A stretch of DNA of 64,000 bases, from the NCBI RefSeq assembly GCF_015350905.1, contig NZ_JADKRZ010000001.1:620001-684000 (forward strand), given 5' to 3'. Source of the DNA: Curtobacterium sp. VKM Ac-2865. Lineage in GTDB: Bacteria; Actinomycetota; Actinomycetes; Actinomycetales; Microbacteriaceae. The notes below the pieces were generated by a model. That model did not search any database. It worked only from the letters and a program-made list of their open reading frames with translations, and was not told where the DNA came from. This document shows, piece after piece, positions 52,237 through 59,886 of this stretch. Numbering within the stretch: the first letter of the stretch is position 1; every line of letters begins with the position of its first letter. The position numbers and the translations under genes were made by a program.

Positions 52237-52836
52237 ATGCGCCGACGCCACGACCCGTCCGTGGACCGATGGGCACCGCTGTCCGTGACGCACGTGCGGG
52301 AGGTCATCGCGGGCAGCCCTGCGTGGCTCTCCGGCGGGTTCGGCATCGACATCGTCCTCGGGTACAGCTCACGCGCGCATGGCGACATCGACGTCAGCAT
52401 CGTCGATGCCGACTTCCCCGCCTTCGCCGCGACGCTCCCCCGGTGGATGCAGCTCTTCGCCGCGCAGTCAGGGCAGCTCGCGCCGATCGACGAAGCCGTC
52501 GACACGGAGCCGGTGGACAACGTCTGGTGTCGCGACGAGCGATCCGGGCTCTGGTGCCTCCAGGTCAACCGAGAGACCGGCGACAGCGACACGTGGCTCT
52601 ACCGCCGCGACCCGACGATCCAGCGTGCGTGGTCCGCGGCAGTCCTCGACGTCGACGGGTTGCGGGTCGTGGCGCCCGAGGTGCAACTGCTCTGGAAGTC
52701 AGCGCACCCGTCGGCGAAGGACGAATCGGACCGAGCAGCGGTGACGCCGTTGCTGGATGACGAGGCGCGTCAGTGGCTCCACGAAGCGATCGCGCGGGCA
52801 CATCCTGGATCGCCCTGGGCCAACGCGTTCCGGTGA
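52237..52836 (+). CDS. Aminoglycoside nucleotidyltransferase-like protein
   Basis: This 199-residue protein has the nucleotidyltransferase signature WLSGGFGIDIVLGYSSRAHG followed by DIDVSIVDAD (residues 30-58), with Asp50 and Asp52 as metal ligands, the pattern of ANT(2'')/lincosamide nucleotidyltransferases (PF10706). The C-terminal helical part (VVAPEVQLLWKSAHPSAKDE) also matches. It may adenylylate an aminoglycoside or an unrelated metabolite; resistance cannot be claimed from sequence alone. TACCGT (52225-52230) ends 6 bases before the ATG. Confidence 0.8.
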   Translation: MRRRHDPSVDRWAPLSVTHVREVIAGSPAWLSGGFGIDIVLGYSSRAHGDIDVSIVDADFPAFAATLPRWMQLFAAQSGQLAPIDEAVDTEPVDNVWCRDERSGLWCLQVNRETGDSDTWLYRRDPTIQRAWSAAVLDVDGLRVVAPEVQLLWKSAHPSAKDESDRAAVTPLLDDEARQWLHEAIARAHPGSPWANAFR

Positions 52837-52851
52837 CGTCGCGGCAGACGG

Positions 52852-53466
52852 TCACCGACGCAGCGGTTCCGCCGGCCGCTCCCGTCTGCTGGCCGGTCCT
52901 GCCCCGGGACCACATCCTGAGTCGCCGGCGATGCGCGACCAGATCTCCAAGTCGACACGACCGGCATGGATGAACCCGGCGTTCCGCGCCACGCCCTCGA
53001 AGGTGAAGCCCGCTCGCACGGCCACTGCCGCCGATGCGCGGTTCCCAGTGGCGATTCGGAGTTCGACGCGCTCGAACGACCGCTCGACCAGGAGCCACTT
53101 CGCCCGAGCGTCGACGGCTGCTGACGCGTGCCCGCAGCCACGGTAGGAGAGCTTGAGCCAGTACCCGATCTCAGCAGTCCGAGCTCGCCAGTTGATCCGT
53201 TTGACGTCGATGCACCCAGCCAGGGCGCCGTCGACCCGAATGCACCTCACGAGCCCGGCACCGCTGGTGCGAATCGACTCAGTCACGTTCGTGCTCCACT
53301 CCTCCGCGAGTGCGACCGGATACGGATACGGATCCGGAAGCGGGAGCCATCGCCTGATCTCGCTGTCCTCCACCGCAGTTGCCAGCGCGGTGGCGTCGGA
53401 CGCGGTGAAGCCGGTCAGATCCGCCGCGTCCTCGACCTTGATGACGACATCGGGGAGAACATGCAT
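52852..53466 (-). CDS. GNAT acetyltransferase (RimJ-type) 2
   Basis: This 204-residue protein carries ARTAEIGYWLKLSYRGCGHA (beta-4 and acetyl-CoA motif) and VELRIATGNRASAAVAVRAG, signature phrases of N-acetyltransferase_3. In the motif R-G-C-G-H-A one Gly is replaced by Cys. GAGACT (complement of 53473-53478) ends 6 bases before ATG 53466, so the gene is probably leaderless. A Pro/Arg-rich tail of about 25 residues follows the fold. It converges on the nucleotidyltransferase gene. Confidence 0.85.
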   Translation of the reverse strand: MHVLPDVVIKVEDAADLTGFTASDATALATAVEDSEIRRWLPLPDPYPYPVALAEEWSTNVTESIRTSGAGLVRCIRVDGALAGCIDVKRINWRARTAEIGYWLKLSYRGCGHASAAVDARAKWLLVERSFERVELRIATGNRASAAVAVRAGFTFEGVARNAGFIHAGRVDLEIWSRIAGDSGCGPGAGPASRRERPAEPLRR

Positions 53467-53491
53467 GTGACCAGTCTCGTGGACGGAAGGC

Positions 53492-53800
53492 GTGTCGTCC
53501 TCGCGCCCTCAGGCAGCCGATGCGCACACCCAGCCTCGGATGGCTGTCGCAATGGTCTGGGTAGTGGCAGGACTCTTCAACCTGACTCTCGTGAGCTTCT
53601 TCGGCTTGTACACGATCGCCGACGAACGGGCAGTGGATCGATCGGAGGCGACAGGCGAGTTCGACCCGTCCCAGTTGCTGCCGCGCTCCGTGGCGCTCTG
53701 GTTGGTCGCGCATGCGTCCATCGCCCTTCTCATCGTGCTCGACGTGGTGGGCATCGCGCTCTTCGTGCGCGCTCGGCGACGGCGTCGAACCGCAGCGTGA
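53492..53800 (+). CDS. Small two-helix membrane protein
   Basis: This 102-residue protein has two hydrophobic helices (MAVAMVWVVAGLFNLTLVSF and LVAHASIALLIVLDVVGIAL) with an acidic loop (EATGEFDPSQLLP) and an Arg-rich cytoplasmic end. Function is unknown. The start is uncertain: GTG 53492 has GGAAGG too close, and ATG 53540 would remove the first 16 residues but keep both helices. It stands divergent to the second GNAT gene. Confidence 0.5.
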   Translation: MSSSRPQAADAHTQPRMAVAMVWVVAGLFNLTLVSFFGLYTIADERAVDRSEATGEFDPSQLLPRSVALWLVAHASIALLIVLDVVGIALFVRARRRRRTAA

Positions 53801-53876
53801 TGACCGGCGCCTCAACGGCGCCTCCACCATCCAGGAGAGAGGGCTGAGCACGACCCAGCCTCGTGGCACTCGTCGG

Positions 53877-54785
53877 TCAGCCTCCGGACGGCGATCCCAC
53901 GGTCAGGCGACCGTGGTCGACGTCCAGTACCGCGGCCGTCCCGAGCGGCACGGTGACCAGGTCCTCGACGTGACCCAAGGGAAGCCCACCGAGCACCGGG
54001 ACGCCGAGCGCATCGAAGTGGTCGCGGAGGGTGTCGACGATGCTCCAGCCGCGGTCCTCGTAGCCGACGAACTGATCGATGCTGCCGAGCGCCACACCCG
54101 CGACACCGTCGAGCGCTCCGGAGTACCGGAGCTGCGTCAGCGCCCGATCGACCATCCCCAACCCCGCCGCCCGGTTGATCTCGAGCAGCAGGATCCCGCC
54201 TGCCAGGTCGAGGTCCACCACCCCGACCGACCGCGCCAGCATCTCGAGGTTCCCGCCGAGGAGCGGTCCCTCGGCGGTCCCCGTCCTCGTCAATCCGGCC
54301 GAGAGGGCTCCGCGATCGGCGTCGACGACCGTGTCCGCGTCCTCCGTGAGCAACCGCCGGACGTGATCAGCGTGGGCACCGGCGATCGCACCGTGCAGCG
54401 TCGGGACGCCCGCGGCGTTCCAGACCTGGTGGAGGGCCGTGATGTCGCTGTACCCGACGAGCAGCTTCGGGTCGGCGCGGAGTGCATCGACGTCGACGTC
54501 CGGAACGATGCGGAAACTGCCGCACCCTCCGACGGAGGCGATCACCGCACGGATCTCCGGATCCCGGATCGCGTCGTTGAGATCCGCCGCGCGGTCGACG
54601 TCGCTGCCGGCGAGGTACCCGCGACGGTCGAGCGTGTGTGGCGCGATGACCGCACGGAGACCCCATGCCTCGACCTGCCGCGCGATCCAGTCCGGCACGG
54701 ACTGCTCCGGCCACGACGCAGGCGAGACGATCGCGACTGTGTCACCGGCGGTCAAGGAGCGTGGCCGCAGCATCGTTGCTTCCAT
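53877..54785 (-). CDS. S66 peptidase (LD-carboxypeptidase/MccF-like)
   Basis: This 302-residue S66 family enzyme has nucleophile Ser113 in LLVGYSDITALHQVW, the Glu in ILLLEI and the His in GLPLGHVED, so the Ser-His-Glu set is present. Relatives either trim the D-Ala from murein tetrapeptides (LdcA) or cleave microcin C-type nucleotide antibiotics (MccF); this length and actinobacterial context fit either. There is no signal peptide. ATG 54785 is 7 bases after TAGGGT (complement of 54793-54798), so it is leaderless. Confidence 0.85.
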   Translation of the reverse strand: MEATMLRPRSLTAGDTVAIVSPASWPEQSVPDWIARQVEAWGLRAVIAPHTLDRRGYLAGSDVDRAADLNDAIRDPEIRAVIASVGGCGSFRIVPDVDVDALRADPKLLVGYSDITALHQVWNAAGVPTLHGAIAGAHADHVRRLLTEDADTVVDADRGALSAGLTRTGTAEGPLLGGNLEMLARSVGVVDLDLAGGILLLEINRAAGLGMVDRALTQLRYSGALDGVAGVALGSIDQFVGYEDRGWSIVDTLRDHFDALGVPVLGGLPLGHVEDLVTVPLGTAAVLDVDHGRLTVGSPSGG

Positions 54786-55004
54786 GTCTCGGACCCTATC
54801 CGCCGCCACCGCCACCGCCACCGTTGCATCCGGGCCCGCTTCCGCAGCGCTCGCTAGGCTTGATCGGTGAGGACCGTCGGCTCCGGAGCGTCAGCGACAC
54901 GGACGACACGGACGACGCGGAGCGCGAGCTCGGTGGTCTTCCGGCGACCAGGAGCCTGCCCCGCGGCGTCGGACAGCTGGTGGAGACGAGAGAGGAGCCC
55001 GCCC

Positions 55005-55394
55005 ATGACTGAGCCGGAGCGGGCTGACCCGACGCCGACGGGCGACGAGACGGCCGTGTCGCGTCGCACGCTGCAGGGCGTGCGACTCGCGAACCTGGTC
55101 AGCATCGTCGCCACCGCCCTCATGGCAGTGCTCGTCGTGGTGACGGTGCCCCTGTCCACGACCGTCGAGCACTCCCGATTGAGTCGCGGATGGGACCTGC
55201 CGGTCGTCATCCTGGCTGTGGTGCCGCTGGTGCTGCTGCCCCCGTACGTCACGACCGGCAGGCACCGCCCCGAGGACCTGCCGGCGAGGCAGCGGAAGGG
55301 GTTCGTCCTCGCCGCCAGCGTCTACCTCGCGCTCATGGTCGGGGCGCAGGTCGCCATGGGCTGGGGGTTCCTCCGCGCCGGTGGAGTCTGGTGA
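55005..55394 (+). CDS. Small three-helix membrane protein
   Basis: This 129-residue protein of unknown function has three hydrophobic segments (LANLVSIVATALMAVLVVVT, LPVVILAVVPLVLLPPYV, GFVLAASVYLALMVGAQVAM). ATG 55005 has GAGGAG about 9 bases upstream. The same frame is open back to GTG 54867, which lies 6 bases after TAGGCT (54855-54860), so a leaderless form with 46 more residues, mostly Arg, Ser and Thr, cannot be excluded. In another frame the 54.86-55.01 kb stretch also looks weakly coding. Confidence 0.55.
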   Translation: MTEPERADPTPTGDETAVSRRTLQGVRLANLVSIVATALMAVLVVVTVPLSTTVEHSRLSRGWDLPVVILAVVPLVLLPPYVTTGRHRPEDLPARQRKGFVLAASVYLALMVGAQVAMGWGFLRAGGVW

Positions 55395-55462
55395 AAGACC
55401 AGACCGCGACTGACGACGGGGCGTGTCCGCCACCGCCGCACCGCCTGGTCGACGCACGGCGT

Positions 55463-55510
55463 GACGGACGGGAGGCTCGGTGCCAGCTGGCACCGAGCCT
55501 CCCGTCCGTC
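55463..55510. repeat. Palindromic repeat family, copy 7 (perfect 48 bp)
   Basis: Both 24-base halves are exact complements, centred between CAG and CTG at 55486/55487. It lies between the converging membrane-protein and flgE genes, 26 bases before the flgE stop. It is the only perfect copy in the window and probably the youngest or best preserved. A strong hairpin here could terminate the flagellar operon. Confidence 0.9.
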
Positions 55511-55536
55511 ATCTGGTCGCGACCAGGACCCGACGA

Positions 55537-56712
55537 CTAGCGCTTCAGGTTCGTCAGCTCCTGCAGCACCTCGTCCGAGGTGGTGATGATGCGGGCGTTC
55601 GCCTGGAAGCCGCGCTGCGCGACGATCAGGTTCGTGAACTCCTGCGACAGGTCGACGTTCGACATCTCGAGCGTGCCGGACGCGAGCGACCCGATGCCCG
55701 CGGAACCGGGGGTGCCGACCCTCGCCTCCCCCGAGTTCGCGGTGGTGCGGTAGCCGGACGCGCCGGTCTTCTCGAGGCCGGCCGGGTTCGCGAAGGTCGC
55801 GAGGGCGATGCGGCCGATGGCGAGCGACGAGCCGTTCGAGAAGCTGCCGACGACGGTGCCGTCCTTCGAGATCGAGTAGCCCTTGAGCGACCCGGCCTCG
55901 TGGCCGTTCTGCGACGAGATCGACGCGGTGTTGAGCGACGCGAAGCCGGAGAGCTGCGTCATGTCGACGGTGATGCCGCCGACCGCGATGGTGCCGCCGG
56001 AGGCGATGGAGCCGTCGGCCTTGAAGGTCATGTCGGCGGTCTTCGAGGTCCCCTGGCCGTTGCTGGCCGTGACGGTCCAGCCCGTGGTCGTGCGCTGGTA
56101 CGCGAGCGACATCGTGTGCTTGGTGCCGTACTGGTCGTAGACGGTGGCGTCGCGGTTCAGCGTCTGGCCGACGGCGGTGTCGGAGGGCAGGTTGCCCGTG
56201 ACGGTCGCCGAGCTGGTGGCCGTGGCGGGGGCCGCCGCCTCGATCGGGAGCGTGATGTCGGTCAGGCCGCCACCGTCGTTGACGACGCCGTTGGTGGCCG
56301 GGTAGCCCTGGACGATCTTGCCGTCGGAGCTGACCAGACGACCGGTCGCGTCGAAGTCGAAGGCGCCGGCACGGCTGTAGACGGTCTCGTTGCCGAGGCG
56401 GGTGACGAAGAAGCCGTCGCCGGAGATCATCAGGTCGGTCGCCTTGCCGGTGGCCTGCGCCGAGCCCTGCGCGAAGTTCGTGGAGACGCCGGCGACCTGC
56501 ACGCCGAGGCCGATCTGGGCGGGGTTCGTGCCGCCGATGCCGGTCTGCGGTCCCCCGGCACCCTGGGTCATCTGCGACAGGGTGTCCTGGAAGACGGTCG
56601 ACGAGGCCTTGAAGCCGACGGTGTTCACGTTGGCGATGTTGTTGCCCGTGACGTCGAGCATCTCCTGGTGCGAGCGGAGGCCGGAGATCCCGGAGTAGAG
56701 CGAGCGGAGCAT
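55537..56712 (-). CDS. flgE: Flagellar hook protein
   Basis: This 391-residue protein polymerises into the hook joining basal body and filament. The N terminus MLRSLYSGISGLRSHQEMLD plus TGNNIANVNTVGFK and the C terminus LSQEFTNLIVAQRGFQANAR with ITTSDEVLQEL are the conserved coiled-coil ends of axial proteins. The central D1/D2 domains include SGDGFFV and VSSDGKIVQGYPA. AAGGGA lies about 7 bases before ATG 56712. It is the last gene seen of the flagellar operon, 52 bases after flgD. Confidence 0.96.
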   Translation of the reverse strand: MLRSLYSGISGLRSHQEMLDVTGNNIANVNTVGFKASSTVFQDTLSQMTQGAGGPQTGIGGTNPAQIGLGVQVAGVSTNFAQGSAQATGKATDLMISGDGFFVTRLGNETVYSRAGAFDFDATGRLVSSDGKIVQGYPATNGVVNDGGGLTDITLPIEAAAPATATSSATVTGNLPSDTAVGQTLNRDATVYDQYGTKHTMSLAYQRTTTGWTVTASNGQGTSKTADMTFKADGSIASGGTIAVGGITVDMTQLSGFASLNTASISSQNGHEAGSLKGYSISKDGTVVGSFSNGSSLAIGRIALATFANPAGLEKTGASGYRTTANSGEARVGTPGSAGIGSLASGTLEMSNVDLSQEFTNLIVAQRGFQANARIITTSDEVLQELTNLKR

Positions 56713-56764
56713 GGTGTGTCCCTTTCAGGGCGAGGAAGAAGAGTGGAGAGCAGGGGGAGGTGGA

Positions 56765-57199
56765 TCAGGAGGCGGTCTTGATACCGGAGATCACGTCGAG
56801 ATCGACCTCCTTCCCGTTCACGGTCACGGTCGGGACGCTCTGTGCGTACGAGACCGCCGAAGCGGTCCCGGTGATCGAGGCCCCTGACACGGCGTCCGTG
56901 TAGCTGACCTGCTTGCCCACGAGGTTCGCCGCGGCGATCCGCATCTGCAACGAGAAGTTCTCGTTCCCCGTGGTGGTCTGGTTGGTGACCTGTTCCATCA
57001 TCGCGAGCTGCGTCTGCTGGCTGATCATCTGGTTGGTGTCCATCGGCGACGACGGGTCCTGGTTCCGCAGCTGCGTGACGAGCAGCTTCATGAAGACCTC
57101 GGAGTCCATCGTCTGGGACGTCTTCGAGCTGCTGTTCGCAGCGAGTGCGGCGGCCTGCGCGGCCTGGTCCACACTCCCGGTGATCCCGTCGATCGGCAT
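56765..57199 (-). CDS. flgD: Flagellar hook-capping protein
   Basis: In this 144-residue hook cap scaffold, the N-terminal region MDSEVFMKLLVTQLRNQDPS and PMDTNQMISQQTQLAMMEQV is the FlgD signature. It is short, lacking most of the C-terminal FLG_D Ig-like part but keeping AANLVGKQVSYTD. AAGGAA lies about 9 bases before ATG 57199. It sits between fliK and flgE, as in other actinobacterial clusters. Confidence 0.94.
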   Translation of the reverse strand: MPIDGITGSVDQAAQAAALAANSSSKTSQTMDSEVFMKLLVTQLRNQDPSSPMDTNQMISQQTQLAMMEQVTNQTTTGNENFSLQMRIAAANLVGKQVSYTDAVSGASITGTASAVSYAQSVPTVTVNGKEVDLDVISGIKTAS

Positions 57200-57224
57200 G
57201 GTGTCTGTTCCTTGTCGTCAGGCC

Positions 57225-58718
57225 TCAGGCGAGGACGTCGAGTCCCGCGGTGCGGACGGTGGTGGGTGTGGGACGCAGGGTGCGTGCGGTGGTGGGGCGA
57301 GCCTCCCGGTCGTCGTCGGCTGCGCGCCCACCGGCGGCCGGACGCCCGTCGCGACCAGCGGACTCGCCGGTCGGTCGGTCCGGGTGGTTCTGCGACGACA
57401 GGTCGAGCGTCGTCGAGACGCCGCTGCCGGCAGCGTCGCGCCGCAGGTCGGGCAGGACCTGGCGGACCGCGTCGCGCCCGGCGTCCGAGGCGGCGAACAG
57501 CTCGACGTGCATCCCGTGCGCCCCGACGGCAGCCCGCACCGTGACCGGCCCGAGCGTGTCGGGCACCAGGTGGACGGTGACGACGTGCTCACCGGCACCG
57601 GCGTGCGCCAGCGTGAACAGCGGCCGCGCGAGCTGCTGCGCGAGCGGTGCGGGTGCCGGGGCCGTCGGTGCAGCCGGTGCCGTGGCTGACGCCGGCGCGG
57701 CCGGTGCGGTCGTCGGGAGCGCGAAGGCCACCTCCGGCGCGCGGCCGGTCGGTCCGGCCTGGAGGCCCGGGTCGGCCTGCTCCCGCTGGCTCGCCTCGGC
57801 ACGGTGGCCGGGCTCGGTCGTCGTGGTCGCGACGACCGCGGCGGCAGCAGCTGCGGCGGCTGGCGTGGTGGCGGCTGGCGCGGTGGCGGTGACCGGCTTG
57901 GTGGCGGTGACCGGCGTGGTGGCGATGGGCACCCCGGCAGGGGCCACCGCGCCAGCGGGTACGGGTACGGGCCCGGCGGTCGGCGCGGCGGAGGCTGGCG
58001 CAGCGGGGGTCGGCTCGCCGGAGGTCGGTGCAGCGGCGGTCGGCTCGCCGGAGGTCGGTGCAGCGGCGGTCGGTCGCGCGGCGTGCGTCGGGGCGACAGT
58101 CGGCCCGTCAACGCTCGCAGCGGCAGCGGCAGGCGTGGCAACGGCGGCGGCAGGCGTGGCAGCGGCAGCGGCAGCGGCAGCGGCAGCGGCAGCGGCAGGC
58201 TCGGCGGCAGCGGCAGGCGTGGCAGCGGCGCCGCCCACGCCAGCCGACGAGGCTCGTGCTGCGCGACCGAACTCCGTCCCCACAACCCGAGCCACGTCTC
58301 CCAGCGCGAGCCTCGGTTCCGCGACAGCGTCGGTGGCGGCAGGCGGGACGGCCTCCGTGGCCGAGGTTCGCGCTCCCGGACCGAACACAGCTCCTGCGAC
58401 GCGAGCCACGTCTGCCAACGCGAGACTCGGATCGGCGGTCAGCGGCGCGGCGACGTCGATCGGCGCGATGGCATCGCCCGACGCGGCCGCGTCCTCCGGG
58501 GCCGAGGCTCGCGCTGCCGGACCGAACTCGCGGCCCGCGGCGCGAGGTGCGTCGCCCTGCGCGAGACTCGGGTCGGCGACTGCCACTGCCGGGTCCCCGA
58601 CGGCGCGCATGGCGGCGTCGAACCCGGCGTCCGTGCCGGCAGCGCGGCCGGAGCCGGACGCCGCCGATCCCCCACGGGCGGGGCCCGCGGGTGCGTTCGG
58701 TGCGATGGTCATGCTCAT
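57225..58718 (-). CDS. fliK: Flagellar hook-length control protein
   Basis: In this 497-residue protein, residues about 355-450 form the Flg_hook (FliK C-terminal) domain (FTLAHAGAGEHVVTVHLVPD, TLGPVTVRAAVGAHGMHVEL). The first 350 residues are a disordered Ala/Pro/Thr-rich ruler region with three imperfect repeats of about 25 residues, a duplicated 10-residue unit and a poly-Ala run. FliK senses hook length and switches the export gate to filament proteins. Its ATG overlaps the stop of the NlpC/P60 gene (ATGA). Confidence 0.9.
   Translation of the reverse strand: MSMTIAPNAPAGPARGGSAASGSGRAAGTDAGFDAAMRAVGDPAVAVADPSLAQGDAPRAAGREFGPAARASAPEDAAASGDAIAPIDVAAPLTADPSLALADVARVAGAVFGPGARTSATEAVPPAATDAVAEPRLALGDVARVVGTEFGRAARASSAGVGGAAATPAAAAEPAAAAAAAAAAAAATPAAAVATPAAAAASVDGPTVAPTHAARPTAAAPTSGEPTAAAPTSGEPTPAAPASAAPTAGPVPVPAGAVAPAGVPIATTPVTATKPVTATAPAATTPAAAAAAAAVVATTTTEPGHRAEASQREQADPGLQAGPTGRAPEVAFALPTTAPAAPASATAPAAPTAPAPAPLAQQLARPLFTLAHAGAGEHVVTVHLVPDTLGPVTVRAAVGAHGMHVELFAASDAGRDAVRQVLPDLRRDAAGSGVSTTLDLSSQNHPDRPTGESAGRDGRPAAGGRAADDDREARPTTARTLRPTPTTVRTAGLDVLA
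58011..58070 (-). repeat. Perfect 30-bp duplication in fliK
   Basis: Two identical 30-bp units starting CGGCTCGCCGGAGGTCGGTG lie at 58011-58040 and 58041-58070. They code for two copies of a 10-residue unit (APTSGEPTAA). Close by, a hexanucleotide tract of about 6.5 GGCAGC units (58158-58197) encodes poly-Ala. Both are in frame and prone to copy-number change. Confidence 0.9.
58245..58574 (-). repeat. Three diverged repeats of about 25 residues in FliK ruler region
   Basis: Protein repeats occur at residues 49-73, 96-120 and 134-158, with the pattern DPSLALGDVARVAG followed by EFGPAARAS. The spacings are 47 and 38 residues. They lie in the N-terminal region whose length sets hook length in other bacteria. 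Confidence 0.75.
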
Positions 58719-59458
58719 GCGGCGGCCTTCCCGGTCTGCAGCAGCGACATCAGCGCGGCGGTCTGCAGGTCGGTGCCGCCGGCGGACGGCGCGGCGGAGA
58801 CGGCGTGGGCGGCCTTCGTCGCGGCGGCGTCCTGCGCGGACGGCACGATGCGCCGGATGGTCGCGATGTCGCTGTCCTTGTACCAGTTGTCGACGATCCG
58901 GACGTCCTTGCCGGGGCGGGGCGCGTGCAGCACCTTGCCGTCGCCGACGTAGATGACGACGTGGCCCTCGCCCTTGGGGATGATGAGGTCACCGGGCTGC
59001 GCGTTCGCGAGGGACCCGACCTCGGTGCCCATCTTCGCCTGGTCCGGCACGACGCGGGGCATCTTCACGCCGAGGTCCTTGAAGACCGTCTGCACGAGCC
59101 CGGAGCAGTCCATGCCGGCGGTCGTGGTGCCGCCGAACACGTACGGCACGCCGAGGTACTTCTTCGCGTCCGCGACGACGTCGTCCCCGGAGGCACCGCT
59201 GCCCGTCGCGACCGTCCCGGCACCGGCGTCCACGGAGGTCGCTGGTGCAGCGGGAGCCACCGTGGCAGCAGCGGCAGCTCCGGTCGTCGTCCCGGTGCCC
59301 GTCGAGCCGTTCGCGCCGGCGAGGGCCGAGGCGAACGCCGTCGAGGAGTCCGCCGCCGAGCCCGGGGCGGCCACCGTCCGGGTGGCTCCCCCGTTCTGCA
59401 GGGTGTCGATCTGGGAGCGGATCTCGGAGATCCGGCTCAACACGGCGTCGAGGCTCAT
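58715..59458 (-). CDS. NlpC/P60 (C40) peptidase of the flagellar operon
   Basis: This 247-residue protein has an N-terminal helix (LSRISEIRSQIDTLQ) and an Ala/Gly/Thr-rich linker, then a C40 domain with Cys118 in AGMDCSGLVQ, His166 in GEGHVVIYV and His178 in VLHAPRPGK. It probably cuts peptidoglycan cross-bridges so that the rod and hook can pass the wall, the task done by FlgJ in proteobacteria. There is no classical signal peptide, so it may leave through the flagellar export apparatus. Its ends overlap fliJ and fliK by 4 bases. Confidence 0.88.
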   Translation of the reverse strand: MSLDAVLSRISEIRSQIDTLQNGGATRTVAAPGSAADSSTAFASALAGANGSTGTGTTTGAAAAATVAPAAPATSVDAGAGTVATGSGASGDDVVADAKKYLGVPYVFGGTTTAGMDCSGLVQTVFKDLGVKMPRVVPDQAKMGTEVGSLANAQPGDLIIPKGEGHVVIYVGDGKVLHAPRPGKDVRIVDNWYKDSDIATIRRIVPSAQDAAATKAAHAVSAAPSAGGTDLQTAALMSLLQTGKAAA

Positions 59459-59886
59459 CGAGCACCACCTTCCTGGCGGCCACGTGCCGCGATCTCGTCG
59501 AGCACGGTCTGTTCCGTGCGGAGTTCCTCGGCCGCCACGCGCGTGCCGTGCTGCTCCTCGAGCTTCTCCAGCCCGAGTGCCGACCGGCGTGCGGCGGTGT
59601 ACGCGTCCTGCGCCCGGTCGGCGTCGACGCGGCGGTTCTGCACCACGGCGTCGAGCTCCTGGAGCATCCCGCGGGTCGCGGCACGCGCGGCGGCCACGGC
59701 GCTCAGGGTCGCGGCGTCCTGGATCGGCATCGCGACACCGGTGTCCTCGAGCGTGCGACGGGCGGCGATGCGAGCGTCGGCGGCCTCGCGGACGCGGTCG
59801 TTCGCGGTCGCCAGGGACGCCGCGGCACGGTCCTGTTCGGTGTGCCGCAGGCGCAGGAGCCCGGCGAGCGGGAAGCGGCGGTTCAC
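59455..59886 (-). CDS. fliJ: Flagellar export chaperone FliJ
   Basis: This 143-residue, almost entirely helical coiled-coil protein has FPLAGLLRLRHTEQDRAAAS at the start and EKLEEQHGTRVAAEELRTEQ near the end, typical of FliJ, the stalk of the export ATPase. GTG 59886 overlaps the fliI stop (GTGA) and the TGA overlaps the ATG of the NlpC/P60 gene. Identification rests on coiled-coil character plus position between fliI and fliK. Confidence 0.85.
   Translation of the reverse strand: MNRRFPLAGLLRLRHTEQDRAAASLATANDRVREAADARIAARRTLEDTGVAMPIQDAATLSAVAAARAATRGMLQELDAVVQNRRVDADRAQDAYTAARRSALGLEKLEEQHGTRVAAEELRTEQTVLDEIAARGRQEGGAR

Noticed and set aside
57225-58718. Plus-strand Gly/Arg-rich frames across fliK
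   Set aside because: They mirror the Ala/Pro-rich FliK coding sequence; FliK has a recognisable Flg_hook domain and operon position.
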